Below, piece by piece: positions 26,505-37,449 of a stretch of 64,000 nt of DNA. The DNA comes from Diphasiastrum complanatum. Taxonomy: Eukaryota > Streptophyta > Lycopodiopsida > Lycopodiales > Lycopodiaceae. Location: positions 30,996 to 94,995 of the forward strand of contig MU831950.1 of the NCBI GenBank assembly GCA_029204225.1. Direction: 5' to 3'. Position numbers and translations under genes: made by a program. Positions within the stretch are counted from its first letter, which is position 1; each line of letters opens with the position of its first letter. The notes beneath the pieces are model-generated. The model was given only the letters and a program-made list of their open reading frames with translations, had not been told where the DNA came from and searched no databases.

Positions 26505-27806
26505 AAGATCACTCTTGATTATTGTTTCGGGAACAATGCATGCTGGCTTATTCATTATGGATACCTATGAGCGACGAATTCCCTCTACATGTCTTGTTGC
26601 TTCTACATCACAATCATTGGAGTTGGCTGAATTGTGGCACACAAGGCTTGGGCATCTCAACTTTGCAAGTTCGAAGAGACATTTAATATGGTAGAAGACA
26701 TTCCTACTATTGAGCAGCCGGAAGGGCATGTATGCGAGGGCCAAAGGAAACCTTTTCCAATTGATGGAGTTATAAGGGATCTTGATAAATTTGATTTGGT
26801 TCATAGTGATGTTTGTCATCCAATGAGGACCGAATCCATTGGAAAGTGCATCTATTTTGTGACTTTTATTGATGACGTTTCCCGTTTTACATGGGTCTAT
26901 TCTATGAAGACTAAATCGAAAGTTTTTCAACGTTTCAAAGATTTTCTAGCAATGGTGGAAAATCAGTTTGGGCATTCTTCGAAGACCTTACACACCGATC
27001 GAGGAGGGGAATACATTAAGAATACGTTCGGTGCATTTCTTCGAGAAAAGGGAATTCTACATCAAATGACAACTCCCTATACGCCTCAACAAAATGGTGT
27101 TGCCGAGCGAAAGAATCGCACACTTATGGAGATGGCCCGTTGCATGCTCAAAGCAAAGGGGCTGCCTGACAAGTTTTGGGCTAAAGCGGTTATAATGACA
27201 TCATACATAAGCAATCGTTGTCCTACTAAAGCATTGAAAGTATTAACTCCTTATGAAGTTTGGTGTGGAAAGAAGCCTACAATCTCTCACTTTCGCATTT
27301 TTGTTTGTACGGCTTATGCTTTTGTTCCGGATAAACTTCGTACAAAGCTTGAGGTTAAAGGAGTTAAATGCATTTTTGTTGGCTATAGTAGTGAAAGCAA
27401 AGGCTATAGGCTGTTCAATTTGAGCACTAACAAGATTATTGTTAGTCGTGATGTGCATTTTGATGAAAAGAATTCATTAGATGTGGCCCCAACTCATATC
27501 TTGAAGGGGGACAACCCACATAGTGTGAATGTTGAAGTTTTTCCAGATTTGGTACCATCTTCTATTGCTGGAGATAAGGGGCAGCAATCAACTAGTTTCG
27601 ACCTGCCCAACACCTCATCAAGTTTAGAGCCTAATTTTCATCAAGAACCGCTCGTTGTTGCTCAAAATCAGTCTACAAGAACTGTTGGACAACAAGGACT
27701 AGTTTTGAAAGATCTTGGACGGACAGCAAATTGTAAGAAGAGACATAGCTGTTGGACAGCCCAAAACAGTCCCACGGTGGTTGTTGTCGACTTTGTGGGA
27801 CAATAA
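26505..27806 (+). pseudogene. Copia C pre-integrase and integrase
   Basis: The first part (26505-26694) carries ELWHTRLGHLNFASSKR. After a frameshift the frame from about 26690 continues with the core: FDLVHSDVCHPMRTES (first Asp), FVTFIDDVSRFTWVYSMKTK, LHTDRGGEYIKNTFGAF (second Asp) and PYTPQQNGVAERKNRTLMEM (Glu). It runs on to the integrase C-terminal region CIFVGYSSESKGYRLFN. The Cys pair of the zinc finger is degraded (only HVC near 26728). All three DDE residues are visible. The frame drifts out of the RT frame before 27806. Confidence 0.9.
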
Positions 27807-28198
27807 AGTAAGTTCATTTTATGATGGAAAGACACGTGCCTCTACAAAATCAGTGGACTATGCTGATTTTTCAGATTTTGCTCTTACATCTCATGGAGAT
27901 ATTGCGGAAGAACCTGATTTTTATGAGCAGGCCAAGGGAGTAAAATGTTGGGAGGATGCGATGCAAGATGAGTATGACTCACTTATGAAGAACCAAATTT
28001 GGGTTCTTGTTGATCTTCCTCATGGGAAGAATGCAATTAGTTCTAAATGGGTATACAAAATCAAGTATAAGGCAGATGGTACCATTGAAAGGTACAAGGC
28101 AAGGCTCATTGCCAAAGGCTATGCTCAGCAAAAGGGGATTGATTATGAGGAGACTTTTTCTCCTACTGCTCGGATGACTACTACCGTGAGGGTAGTAA
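27715..28198 (+). pseudogene. Copia C reverse transcriptase, part 1
   Basis: The frame has the pre-RT block YDSLMKNQIWVLVDLPHGKN and then KWVYKIKYKADGTIERYKAR, LIAKGYAQQKGIDYEETFSP and TARMTTTVRVV. The last codons are cut by gypsy D at 28199; the reading continues TSLVAHFGWRLRQLDIKTAF from 32837. Confidence 0.92.
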
Positions 28199-28246
28199 TG
28201 TAATAGATCCTAACACCACAGTAGGGCAAACACTAACTGATCCACC

Positions 28247-28873
28247 AGCCCCGAGAACTGGTTCTGGAGTCTGTAACTGTCTGTTCTGGACTGAGTTCCA
28301 GATAATAGAGAAGAATGCATCATGCTGGCATTTCCCTCTCAAGGACTCGAGTAACTCATTACGAATCTGAGTAAAACTCAGCTCGTTTATCATAGGCATT
28401 CTGCTAAGGGCATCTGCTACTGTATTGAATTTTCCACGCCTATATCTGATAGACATGTCAAACTCTTACATCAACTCTGCCCAACGAGCTTTCCGACCTC
28501 TAAGCTCAGGTTGATTGCAAAGGTATCTGAGACTCTCATGGTCTGTCAGGACCTCAAAGTTGGCACCATACAAATAATGCCTCCAAGTCTTAAGGGCATG
28601 GACTATAGAAAAGAGTTCCTTTTCATAGGCACTGTACCTAGTCTGAGCTGGCTCGAGTTTTTTACTCTCGAACGCAACTGGTCGTCCACCCTGAGTTAGC
28701 ACAACACCTACTGCAAAGTCGCTAGCATCTGTTTCGACCACAAATGGCTGATTGGGGTCGACAACTTTTAAAACTGGTGTTGTAGCTAAGGTTGTTTTGA
28801 GAGCATCAAAGCTCTCCTGTTGTGCGGACTCCCAAATGAACTCCTTTCCCTTCCCCTTAAGAAAATTTGTCAT
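28247..28873 (-). pseudogene. Gypsy D RNase H region
   Basis: The frame 28873-28466 reads [40 protein letters not shown] (RNase H first Asp), [20 protein letters not shown] and [21 protein letters not shown] stop at 28463-28465 (TAA where F has CAA or similar) precedes the block YRRGKFNTVADALSRMPM in 28456-28181. At 28246 the sequence jumps into LTR sequence. RNase H degrades RNA in the RNA/DNA hybrid; this copy is interrupted. Confidence 0.88.
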
Positions 28874-28907
28874 AGGAACTGCTATCTGAGCAGTTCCTAT
28901 GACAAAT
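28865..28907. repeat. Perfect 19 bp inverted repeat with 5 nt loop in gypsy D pol
   Basis: Arms 28865-28883 and 28889-28907 are exact reverse complements around ATCTG. The homologous site in gypsy F (about 61852-61895) is only quasi-palindromic. D has also lost the 22 bp found in F just beyond the right arm. The loss of 22 bp causes the frameshift that separates RT from RNase H in D. Confidence 0.95.
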
Positions 28908-30456
28908 CAAGAAAGATCTGAAGTTCTAAAATATTTTGAGGTCTCAGCCAACTGAGTATGGCTTTAACCTTATTTGGGTCCATCTTAATCCCATCTGAAG
29001 AGATAATGTGACCCAAATATGCTACTTCTTCAACGAAGAATTCACACTTGGATTGTTTAGCATAAAGCTTATGCTTTCTGAGCAGTCGAAACACCTTTCT
29101 GAGGTGTTTTAGATGCTCCTTCCTCGTTTTGCTGTAGACGAGGATGCCATCTAAAAATACGACTACAAACTTACCCAAGTATGGTCTGAGGACACTGTTC
29201 ATCAAGGTCATAAAGGTAGCTGGAGCATTTGTAAGCCCAAATGGCATCACCTTAAACTCATAATGACCGTGACGAGTCCTAAAAGCTGTTTTCGAGACAT
29301 CTTCCGATTTTATACGGACTTGATGATATCCCGATCTGAGGTCTATTTTGCTGAAAAACTTAGCCCCGTCGAGTTGATCAAACAACTCGTCTGCCCGAGG
29401 CATAGGGTATTTATTCTTAATTGTGACTTTATTGAGGGCTCTGTAATCTACGCAAAGACGCATAGACCTCTCCTTCTTTTTCACCAGTAGGACTGGTGAG
29501 GCCCATGGTGAACTACTGGTCTGAATTTGGCCTTTCCCAAGATAGTCTGTTAACTGCCTAGTTATTTCTTCATCCTCTGTTCGGCTGACCCGATACGGAG
29601 GTTTAGAAACAGGTGTTGTACCTGGTACTAGGTTTATTACATGATCTACCTCTCTGCTAGGTGGTAAACCATGTGGCAAATCTTCAGGAAAAACATCTTT
29701 AAATTTAGACAATAAAGTTTCTAATTTACTGATTTTTTGCTGAATAGAACTGGAAATAGAAACTTCAGGAATAAACTGAAAGTCACATAAGAATACCTGA
29801 TGGTCTTCGTCTCCGATTAGCTGACAGAGCTCTGAACTGCAGACCATAGGGCTGTTGGGAACATCATGCTCCCCATGCAACTGGATCTCTCGGCCTTTAT
29901 GCTGAAAGCTGAGGGTGTTCTCCTGATAGTTTCTGTGGAGGGAAGGTCCTAAACTGTAGAGCCAATCTCTCCCGAGAACAATGTCTGTTCGATCCAGGTG
30001 CATTATCTGAAAGTTTATTTCATCTTGGTACCCCTGAATACCAAGATTTAACTTACTTACCATAGTTTCCCATATTTTTTTATCTTCACCCTTAGCTAAT
30101 GAAACTATGTACCTATGCTGACTAGGTACCTCTGGTAGTTTAAGCTTTTTAACCAGGGTGTGGTTGATGAAATTATGGGTTGCCCCATCATCAACCATGA
30201 CTCTTACTGACTGGTTACCAACTTTCCCATGCATACGTACTAGGTCATGCGGCCCAAAGCTGAAGGGTCTCGCTAGCATTGCAGAGGTCAGCTGGCAACA
30301 GTGTTCATGATCTTCATGATACACTTTGATCTCGGAAGCTGCCGAGTCACTGGGGAAACATACAGTCTGAACAAGATGAACTTGTTTTTTATCTTTCTTA
30401 TCTTTTTTAGTGAAAGGCCCCTTGGGACACTGTCTGACTGTGTGTCCCTTGCCCAT
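28897..30456 (-). pseudogene. Gypsy D zinc-knuckle end, protease and reverse transcriptase
   Basis: A 519-codon frame. It starts in the nucleocapsid ([14 protein letters not shown]) just after a stop that replaces a knuckle Cys (TGT in F, TGA in D). It has a retropepsin-like site [16 protein letters not shown], where Asp stands in place of the usual Ser of [14 protein letters not shown] follows. The RT shows [53 protein letters not shown] and the catalytic box [12 protein letters not shown]. Gly stands where the second catalytic Asp belongs. The frame ends in a shift caused by the 22 bp loss near 28908. It lacks a competent RT by sequence. Confidence 0.93.
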
Positions 30457-31500
30457 TCACACAAAGCACAAACGTTCTTGTTTGGCTTTCTCAAAATCAT
30501 CTGGTTTTAAGGGCTGTATGAGTGAAGGGCGTTTCTGAGGAGCTTCACTTTTAAATTTGTCTTCTTTCTTTCTTTTTAAAAATTTCTTTTTAAATTGAAA
30601 GTCTTTCTGAGGAAGCTGCTCAGAAAGTGGTTGCTGTCTCGCTCTCTTCCTACCCACTGAATCATCATAGATTTGAGCATATCTGAGAGCTTGCTCAAGG
30701 GTAGTAGGCGAGTTTCTCTGGACCTCTACTTTATATTCATCTTTGAGGCCACGGACAAATCCCCTGATTTTCTGATAGTCATCCATATTTTTAATCTTTA
30801 AAATTGCTTCTCGATACTGCGAGATATATTGGATGAGGGATTTATCCATTACTGTTCTTTCCTAGGCTTCCCAGGCTCTATCCAGTTCATTTTCTGGTAG
30901 AAATTCTCTTAGGAAAGCTTCTTCAAAAGCTTTCCATGACCGGGGAGTCTGCCCAGTCTCCTGGAGATTTAACCACCACTTATAGGCCATAGGCCCTAAA
31001 GAAAGACTGGCCTCAATTGCTTGCAAATGGTCAGGGGTCTGTTTAAGAGCATGAATGTTCTTCCATTTGCTGAGGAAGGTTTGTAGAATATCTGCATTTC
31101 TATCCTTCTCTTCCCCATTAAAAGTAGGAGGCTTTAAATCTTTAAAAACACTGGGGTGAGACCGTAAAGTCTCACCCGAAACTGATGGAAGTGGAGAAGG
31201 GGATAACTGAGAAGTGGAGGGAAGGCTTCCTTTCGCGGAACTCAAAATCAAGTTTTTGAGTTCAGCGAACGAGTCGTCCACACTGGACTTGAAATTGGCT
31301 AATGCCAACTTCAGTTCATCCACTTCTGTTACCAATTGGAGGAACTGCTCCTTGGTAACCAGTTCGTCGAGTTCTTCGGCGAACTGTTCCTGTTCTTCTA
31401 CTTCCATGGGTTCCTTCCCTTTTCTGTAAGCCAAGGCTTCTGTTTCAAGTTCGTCGAAGCCTCTCTCCGGGGGTTGATCAGGTCCCTGAGGAGTGGTCAT
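30457..31500 (-). pseudogene. Gypsy D gag
   Basis: ATG at 31500 (MTTPQGPDQPPERGF) is a plausible true start. An acidic helix (EELDELVTKEQFLQLVTEVD) is followed by a Ser/Pro linker and then the capsid-like gag domain (PPTFNGEEKDRNADILQTFL, YKWWLNLQETGQTPRSWKAF, REFLPENELDRAWEA). A TAG stop at 30859-30861 replaces a Trp codon that is TGG in gypsy F. The frame continues from 30849 (LIQYISQYREAILKIKNMDD) into a Lys/Arg-rich nucleocapsid to 30457. Both stops are single-base changes relative to F, so D decayed after it split from F. Confidence 0.9.
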
Positions 31501-32464
31501 CTTCGGAACTGGAAGAGAGCTACCTTAACTTCTGATGAAAAAAAGTCAAAAGACTAATTTACAACTGTACAAGGTAAAGGAAAGATGACTTAGCTGTTTC
31601 TGAGGACTGTACTTTCAAAGAAATTACGAAGAAGAACCCTCTCAGCTCTTTTACCCACGATTTCAGTCCTGCTGTCCCGGAAAATCCCAGCTTGAAGCTT
31701 CAAAATGGCGTCCAAATTTCCGGTTCCTTGAGTATAGTAGCTCGCTGATCTGATTGCTTCTGAAATGGTTTCTAAAAATCAGATTTGAAGCCAAGATTCA
31801 CTTCTGAATTCTGAAAATTTCAGAACACTGTACTCGCTGTCTGGCTGAGGTCCAATTTCTTAGAAGACTTTGGTTTGAAGCCCCAAAAATGCAAATACTT
31901 TGGTACTCCTCTACCCTCGCTGACTGGACAGCTATTTGATGGCTCCAAAAATTTCTCATTTAAGGCTCAAAGCCCACTTGCTTCTCTGATTTTGCTTCAG
32001 ATAGTAGGTCGCTGATCTGAGGGCTTTGGTAGGTGTCCAACTTCAGATGTCTGAGCTTCAATTTGAAGGATGAAGTCTACAATCAGCTCGCGATGGTCTT
32101 CTCAGACCCTGCCTACCTTCCTCTGTCCAAAACCCGCTCAACAGTTTCAGTTTGGCACTTGAAAATCGAGATTTAAGCACTCTTCTGACAGCGCTGGTTC
32201 TGGCCCAGACTTCTGATTTCTATTTCCTCTAAAATCTGAGAATTACCCTATGAAAACGAAGGATAACTAGCTGTTTTCTACAACGATGGATCTGTTTCAG
32301 AAATCTAGCTCATACTCCCACTAAAAGGAAGATGATTTAATGGAGGCTTTCATAGTAGAAAGCTACTCCTCCAGCGCTGGATCTGTCTCTCCTATTTTCC
32401 AAAGTTTTTAAGAGATTCTGAGCACCTTCTCCCAACTGCTACTTAGCTCCCTAGGATGGAGATA
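31501..32464 (-). other. Gypsy D untranslated leader
   Basis: About 960 bp between the primer-binding site and the gag ATG, with no coding signature. Recurring CTGATTTC/TCAGAA words are present. Confidence 0.7.
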
Positions 32465-32476
32465 GCTCTGATACCA
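32465..32476 (-). promoter_or_regulatory. Gypsy D primer-binding site
   Basis: Minus-strand TGGTATCAGAGC, one base from the LTR end (32478). It matches initiator Met-tRNA, as in most plant LTR elements. Confidence 0.93.
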
Positions 32477-32477
32477 G

Positions 32478-32835
32478 TGTAATAGATCCTAACACCACAG
32501 TAGGGCAAACACTAACTGATCCACCCAACCTTGCCTACTCCCTGATATAGAGTAAGCCCCTCCTAGCCCAGTGTGAGGACTGGTAGCATGCTACTGCCAA
32601 GTGTCGGCCACGTGGCACTGACGTGGCCGACTGCACGTCGGGACCCAACTGGGGGCCCTATCCTGCTGACAGGGTCCCTAGGCTGTGTTAGGCCCGCCAT
32701 GGCTATGGACCGTGCTGGGGCACACTACTCACACTGTCTTGCCCTGTTGGTCATGTACGCTGGACACGACCCTGACTGTGGTATCTGACCTATCTGTGTT
32801 CTCTAGGGTTCGGCACTGGTTATGAGCTCGTAACA
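32478..32835 (-). repeat. Gypsy D 5' LTR (358 bp)
   Basis: Nearly identical over its whole length to the gypsy F LTR at 59354-59711. TG...CA ends. Confidence 0.96.
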
Positions 32836-32840
32836 AGTAA

Positions 32841-34051
32841 CCTCTTTGGTTGCCCATTTTGGTTGGCGTTTGCGGCAACTTGACATAAAGACAGCATTCC
32901 TCAATGGTGATCTCAATGAGGAATTGTACCTTCAACAACTTGCTGGTTTTTTGGTTGAAGGCCAAGAAGATAAAGTTTGTCTTCTCAAGAAGGCACTTTA
33001 TGGACTGAAGCAAGCCCCGAGGATGTGGTATCAAAAGATACATGCCTATTTTTGTGATCGAGGGTTTACTAATAGTCCTAGCAAATCTACTCTTTATGTC
33101 AAGCATACTTCAGATTATATCATCATTATTTTGCTTTATGTTGATGATATTATTATTACGGGAAGTAATGAGCAGCATATTGATGCCGTAATACTTGATC
33201 TTGGTATGGTTTTTGAAACCTCAGATTTAGGCCTTTTGCACTTTTATCTTGGTCTTGAATTTGTACAAGAAGGGGCTAAAATTTTCATCTCTCAAGAACG
33301 CTCCATTGGGCAGGTTTTGAAGCGGTTCAAGATGGAAGATTGCAAGCCGGTTGCTACACCTATGGAGACAGGCCTGAAATTAAGTAGTCAAGGTGATGGT
33401 GAACCATTTGATACTACTTTATATTGTCAAGCTATTGGTTGTCTCATTTACCTATGTAATTCAAGACCGGACATTTCTTATAGTGTCTCACTCATGAGTC
33501 AATTCATGCATGTCCCGATGACATCACATTGGAAAGCATTGAAGAGGATCTTTCGATATCTTCAAGGAGCAAGAAGTCATGGACTAGTTTTTCTTGCTTG
33601 TGATGATGCATGTTTGGTTGGTTGTAGTGACTCGGATTGGGGTGGAGATTAAGACACTAGACGCTCTACAAGTCGACATTGCTTTTTCTATGGAGATTCT
33701 GCAATTTTGTGGTCAAGTAAAAAGCAACCCACTGTTGCTACTTCTGCTAGTGAGGCAGAATATAGAGCGATATTTTCAGCCACAACAAAGTGTTTATGGA
33801 TGAGAAGACTACTTGTTGACATGAAGTTTGGTGAGCCCTCAGCCACTCTTATCTTGAGTGATAGTCAAAGTGCTATTGCCATTGCACGGAATTCTGTTTT
33901 TCATGCGAGGACAAAGCACATCGAGATCCGTTATCACTTTGTTCGGGAGAGACTTCATGATGGCGACATTTTACTTGAACATTGTCCTACAAGATTTGAA
34001 GCTTTATACAAAGCTTTAAATTCAATACCATGTGGTGGTTTTATTACATAG
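32841..34051 (+). pseudogene. Copia C reverse transcriptase part 2 and RNase H
   Basis: RT resumes with RLRQLDIKTAFLNGDLNEEL, KKALYGLKQAPRMWYQKI and the catalytic LLYVDDIIITGS, then DLGLLHFYLGLEF. RNase H follows with RPDISYSVSLMSQFM, RIFRYLQGARSHGLVF and GCSDSDWGGD. A single TAA stop (about 33650) sits where a sense codon is expected before DTRRSTS. After it come ATSASEAEYRAIFSATTKCL, LSDSQSAIAIARNSVFHART and KHIEIRYHFVRERL. The C-terminus is aberrant (no ADIFTKxL block). RT catalytic Asp residues are intact. Confidence 0.93.
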
Positions 34052-34088
34052 TGAAAAATTCAGTTTTTGCATTGTCATTTAAGGAGGG

Positions 34089-34513
34089 TGTTAGAAATAA
34101 ATGACCATGCTAAAGTTAATCCATAGGTTACTTTGACCCAAAAGGTTGAGATTTGTGTAACCATGGGTATTTAGTTATTTAGGCCATCTTAAGTTTGTCT
34201 TAAGTTCAATTGGACCCAATTTTAGTCATGTACTGACTCGTGGGTCCTTAGGGGTCTAATTTTGTTTAGGGGCCCTATCTTGACTTTTGGGGGTGCCCTA
34301 CATTTAGTAAGTGGTTAACCTTAGGGTTTGGTGGCATTTGGCCACATCCAGGTAGAGTACTTAGATGCTCATTGTGTATTCCATTTTGGACAGTTTGGCT
34401 AAGCATTGCTCTCCATTGCTCTTGTTGCTATTTTCTCTCTCTGTCTCTCTTAGAGTTGGGCGCCTAGCCTCTTCTCTCTTGTTTTCTGTGGAGATTGATT
34501 GATTGATTGATTG
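34089..34513 (+). repeat. Copia C 3' LTR, truncated
   Basis: Begins TGTTAGAAATAAATGACC directly after the purine tract AAGGAGGG. It shares long blocks with the LTRs of element E and is cut at an ATTG repeat (34493-34513), where a gypsy integrase scrap starts. Confidence 0.85.
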
Positions 34514-34590
34514 ATATCAGATATTTTCCGCCTGCATGGGTTTCCTCGTACTATCCTTTCTGATCGGGATAGGAAGTTTACATCCATATT
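34514..34590 (+). pseudogene. Gypsy integrase scrap
   Basis: Only the block ISDIFRLHGFPRTILSDRDR followed by KFTS, the second catalytic Asp region of a gypsy integrase, is present. It directly abuts the truncated copia C LTR. Confidence 0.8.
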
Positions 34591-35188
34591 ATTTTACAGT
34601 TACTTTACTTTATGCATAAGCAGGCCTTGGGCCCTTTTATATTCATTATTGACACTTAGACTATATGGCTGGCCTTGGGCCCTATTTGGTCACATTTCTA
34701 GGACTTGGTCATATTGATTTGGAGTGGGGGTCCTCCTATTGGGGGGACATACTATGTTCCCTCCAAATCTTCTGCCTCCCTCTATTTTTGAATTCCTACT
34801 TTAGGGTTCATTGGTAGGGTATATATAGAGTAGCATTGTAGTCTTTTAGGCGGTTGATGATATTGATCTCTCTCTTCAGTCTCCTTAATCTCTCTCTTTC
34901 ATGCTTTCTAGGATTAAGTCTTGCTTATGTGATGCTTTCATAGGTTAGCTCTAGATCAATTGTGGCTTCATTCGTAACTTAAAACAAGGCACCAAAAAGG
35001 CTCTCACAGGGAACAATGAGACTACGCTATAATAGATTAGAATCTTAGCTTGTTCAAAGTGAGACTTATGTAAAGGAGCTCAATAAATGGGATAGGCACT
35101 AGGAATAAGGTCAATACGATGGTTGATGGGACGTAAAGGACGTAATGTGGAGGGCTCATCAAAAACAGTTTGATAGGTTGTGAGTAGA
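34591..35188. other. Unassigned stretch in murC intron 1
   Basis: Contains two copies of GGCCTTGGGCCCT about 50 bp apart (near 34622 and 34670). No coding motif was seen. Confidence 0.4.
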
Positions 35189-36360
35189 TTAGAAATAGGT
35201 GGAATGGGAAGAGAAGAAGCTAGAGGGGAGGAGGCAAGTTGAACTTAGAGAAGAGCCTCTCACAATGGGCTTTAGGAAGGATACACCTAAATTGTTTGGC
35301 AGTAATAATGTTATAATGAGTGGTAGAATCAATAGCAAGAAAGATAAAGGGAGTATCATCAACCGGGCAAGATTATTGGTCACATCTCCTAAGGAAGCAA
35401 ACCAATTGGCACCAAGAATGATATTATATCCCTCAATAGGAATGACATCAAGATCAGCATGGATAGAAAAAGCACCAATCTGGTAAGGAAAGGTCTGAAA
35501 CATACGAGTACTCTGAAAGAATTGGGAAGTAGCGACTTCAACACGCAAAGGATGGGAAATAGGAAGAGTGGTTGTGTGGATATGAGAAGCACCTGTTTGT
35601 TGACTAATAAAGGAATGAGTACTACCATAATTGACGAGTGCAATAAACTCACGGCCAATAGTACGAACATGCAAATGAATGTGACAGCGACCAAGTGTGT
35701 TGAATCAATTGGCATAAGCCAATTGAGCTAAACGTTTAGCAGAATTAGTAGGAAGGTCAGGAATCTCTTGACAAGGTAAAGGGAAGAATCATTAGACGTA
35801 GCTGGCGGGTGAGGGGGTGGGCAATCACGAGAATCAAATCAAAGCTCTTAGAATGGATTTCAACCCTTTCGTGCCGAGAATACCATTCAAGAAAAACAAT
35901 ACGAGAAACAAAAGGAGGACAACTTGGAGGAACAAGAGTGAGAAACAGGAGAAGACCTAGAGAAAAGAGGACATGACACAAGGGGTAACAGAACGGGAAA
36001 CATGAGGACAAGAAAAAGGGCGAGATCAAAAAGATGATTGATAATCGGGATGTTTATGTTGGAAAGTATGAGCAAGACACATGGCATGCTCTAAACAAGT
36101 CGGTTGAAAAGATTAGACATGAAATCATAAAGCACCGTGTAAAGTAGTTGTATAACAACCGATAACCTCGACAAGCGACCCTAGTAGAATGTAATGCGAC
36201 CTTGAACTCAATGCAATCAGCCGTAGCAATAAGGAGAGATTGATGTGTATGCCACCAAGTCAATGCATGTCCAAAAAGATGAAGCACAATAAATTGAATT
36301 TGTCGGTTAGTGGTACAAGGTTGTACTATGAAAAGGTTTTCAACTGGAGGAACCAATTCT
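35189..36360 (-). pseudogene. Gypsy gag-protease fragment
   Basis: The minus frame 35674-35189 reads REFIALVNYGSTHSFISQQT and GYNIILGANWFASLGDV, the plant gypsy retropepsin-like region. The active-site Asp of DSGSTHSFIS is replaced (NYGS). Upstream, 36356-36054 contains a gag block (LFGHALTWWHTHQSL). Frames between them are disrupted. No LTRs were found. It lies in intron 1 in antisense orientation to murC. Confidence 0.8.
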
Positions 36361-37449
36361 AGAGTTTCGTACCATCGGAAGACCCAGTATAGACAGATAA
36401 AGAGACCTTATCATGAAAGTCATGAGCAATATTGGAGGGCGTAGTAGGCTTGCATTTATGTTGGATGGATTATGGTGGTACGGGACATCTTGGTTGGGAG
36501 TCAATGGTAGATGGTGCTAAGGTGTAGTGCCATTGTACGAAGGTGAATGTGTGATCGATTCCATACTTAGTTGGATGGGTGGTGTGTCTAATGTCTTGGT
36601 CATGTTTGGTTGATAGTCAAAGTTTGTTTGTAAGGGGAGTCTTACACTTGTAGTATGCAACTTTGGACAAACTATACGGCAGATTTGCATGGACAATTTT
36701 ATCGTCTTCAAGCAAGATGGAAAGTGAATTGAGTCAGGGACAGAAAATGAATGTTGCCATATGAAATTTCAACAAATCATGGACAATGACAAGTGTTAGC
36801 TATTCTTTGTGACTTTTTTTTGTTTTTTTGTTTTTTTGTTTTTTATAATTTGTTGCATAATATCATCAAGGAGGAAAAGGGAGAGTCCAAGGGAGCTTTT
36901 GAATTTTGTATATGTGTTCCTTGATGATTTACCTAGTGGCTTACCAGCTAGTAGGCGGTAGATCATATAATACAATTGGTGGCTAGAATTACCCTATTAC
37001 ATATTGAGAACATGTTTCTCCACACTGGGGAAGTATTGTTTCATAACAAAAGGCCTGTCATGTTGCTGCATTCCAAGTTTTTCCTTTTTTGACATTTTCG
37101 AAACTCTTATTAACTTCAGTTTATAGACTTCCTTTTCCTTGCAGTATGAATCACTTTGTCCGTCTTTTCCACATCCATTATCGTAATTATCTTGCACAAT
37201 TTTTAAATTTTTTGATTATGTGACATTTTCGACTTTCTTGTACTCTGTTATGATGCACCACGTTAAATACCAGTATTGGACAAGCTAGTTGCAATTAACA
37301 AGTAATCGCATCCATAGTCCCTATATAATTTCACTTTATTATTTTCCAATTTCTTGTGTGATGTTTTTTCCTACCCTTATGCATGTTTTAGGCTTTGAAT
37401 TATGGGACCTACAATGTATCTACTCAAAACTAACTCGTTATGTTTTCAG
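36361..37449. other. Intron 1 sequence before murC exon 2
   Basis: No further TE coding block recognised. There is a T-rich tract with repeated TTTTTTTG (36816-36843). The last bases form a normal splice acceptor (TGTTTTCAG). Confidence 0.5.

Larger units (their letters stand above)
28199..32835 (-). mobile_element. Gypsy element D, deleted chromovirus inside copia C
   Basis: Boundaries are TGTAATAGATCC at 28199 and CTCGTAACA at 32835, with a perfect duplication AGTAA on both sides (28194-28198, 32836-32840) in the RT codons of copia C. On the minus strand it has a complete 358 bp 5' LTR (32835-32478), a primer-binding site, a leader and gag-pol. It ends in only the last 48 bp of the 3' LTR (28246-28199). 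Compared with gypsy F it lacks the integrase, the chromodomain and most of the 3' LTR, removed by one deletion of about 1.8 kb. It is a close relative of F. Confidence 0.96.
25815..34513 (+). mobile_element. Copia element C, 5'-truncated, split by gypsy D
   Basis: Coding order from 25830 is gag zinc knuckle, protease, integrase and RT. Gypsy D then interrupts it (28199-32835), and RT and RNase H resume at 32841. A purine tract (about 34080-34088) and a 3' LTR starting TGTTAGAAATAAATG at 34089 follow. That LTR is clearly related to the LTRs of element E (shared blocks AGGTTACTTTGACCCAAAAGG and CTATCTTGACTTTTGGGGG). The LTR is cut near 34513 at an ATTG microsatellite. The 5' LTR and most of gag are missing. 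The element sits in murC intron 1 in the sense orientation. Confidence 0.9.
25129..37449 (+). other. murC intron 1, 12.3 kb, phase 0
   Basis: GT donor at 25129 (CAG/GTTACA) and AG acceptor at 37448-37449 (TGTTTTCAG/GGT). The phase and peptide join are exactly those expected for MurC. At least 70 percent of the intron is transposon: copia C with nested gypsy D, then two gypsy scraps (34514-34590, 35189-36360). Splicing across this distance is inferred, not shown. Confidence 0.85.
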
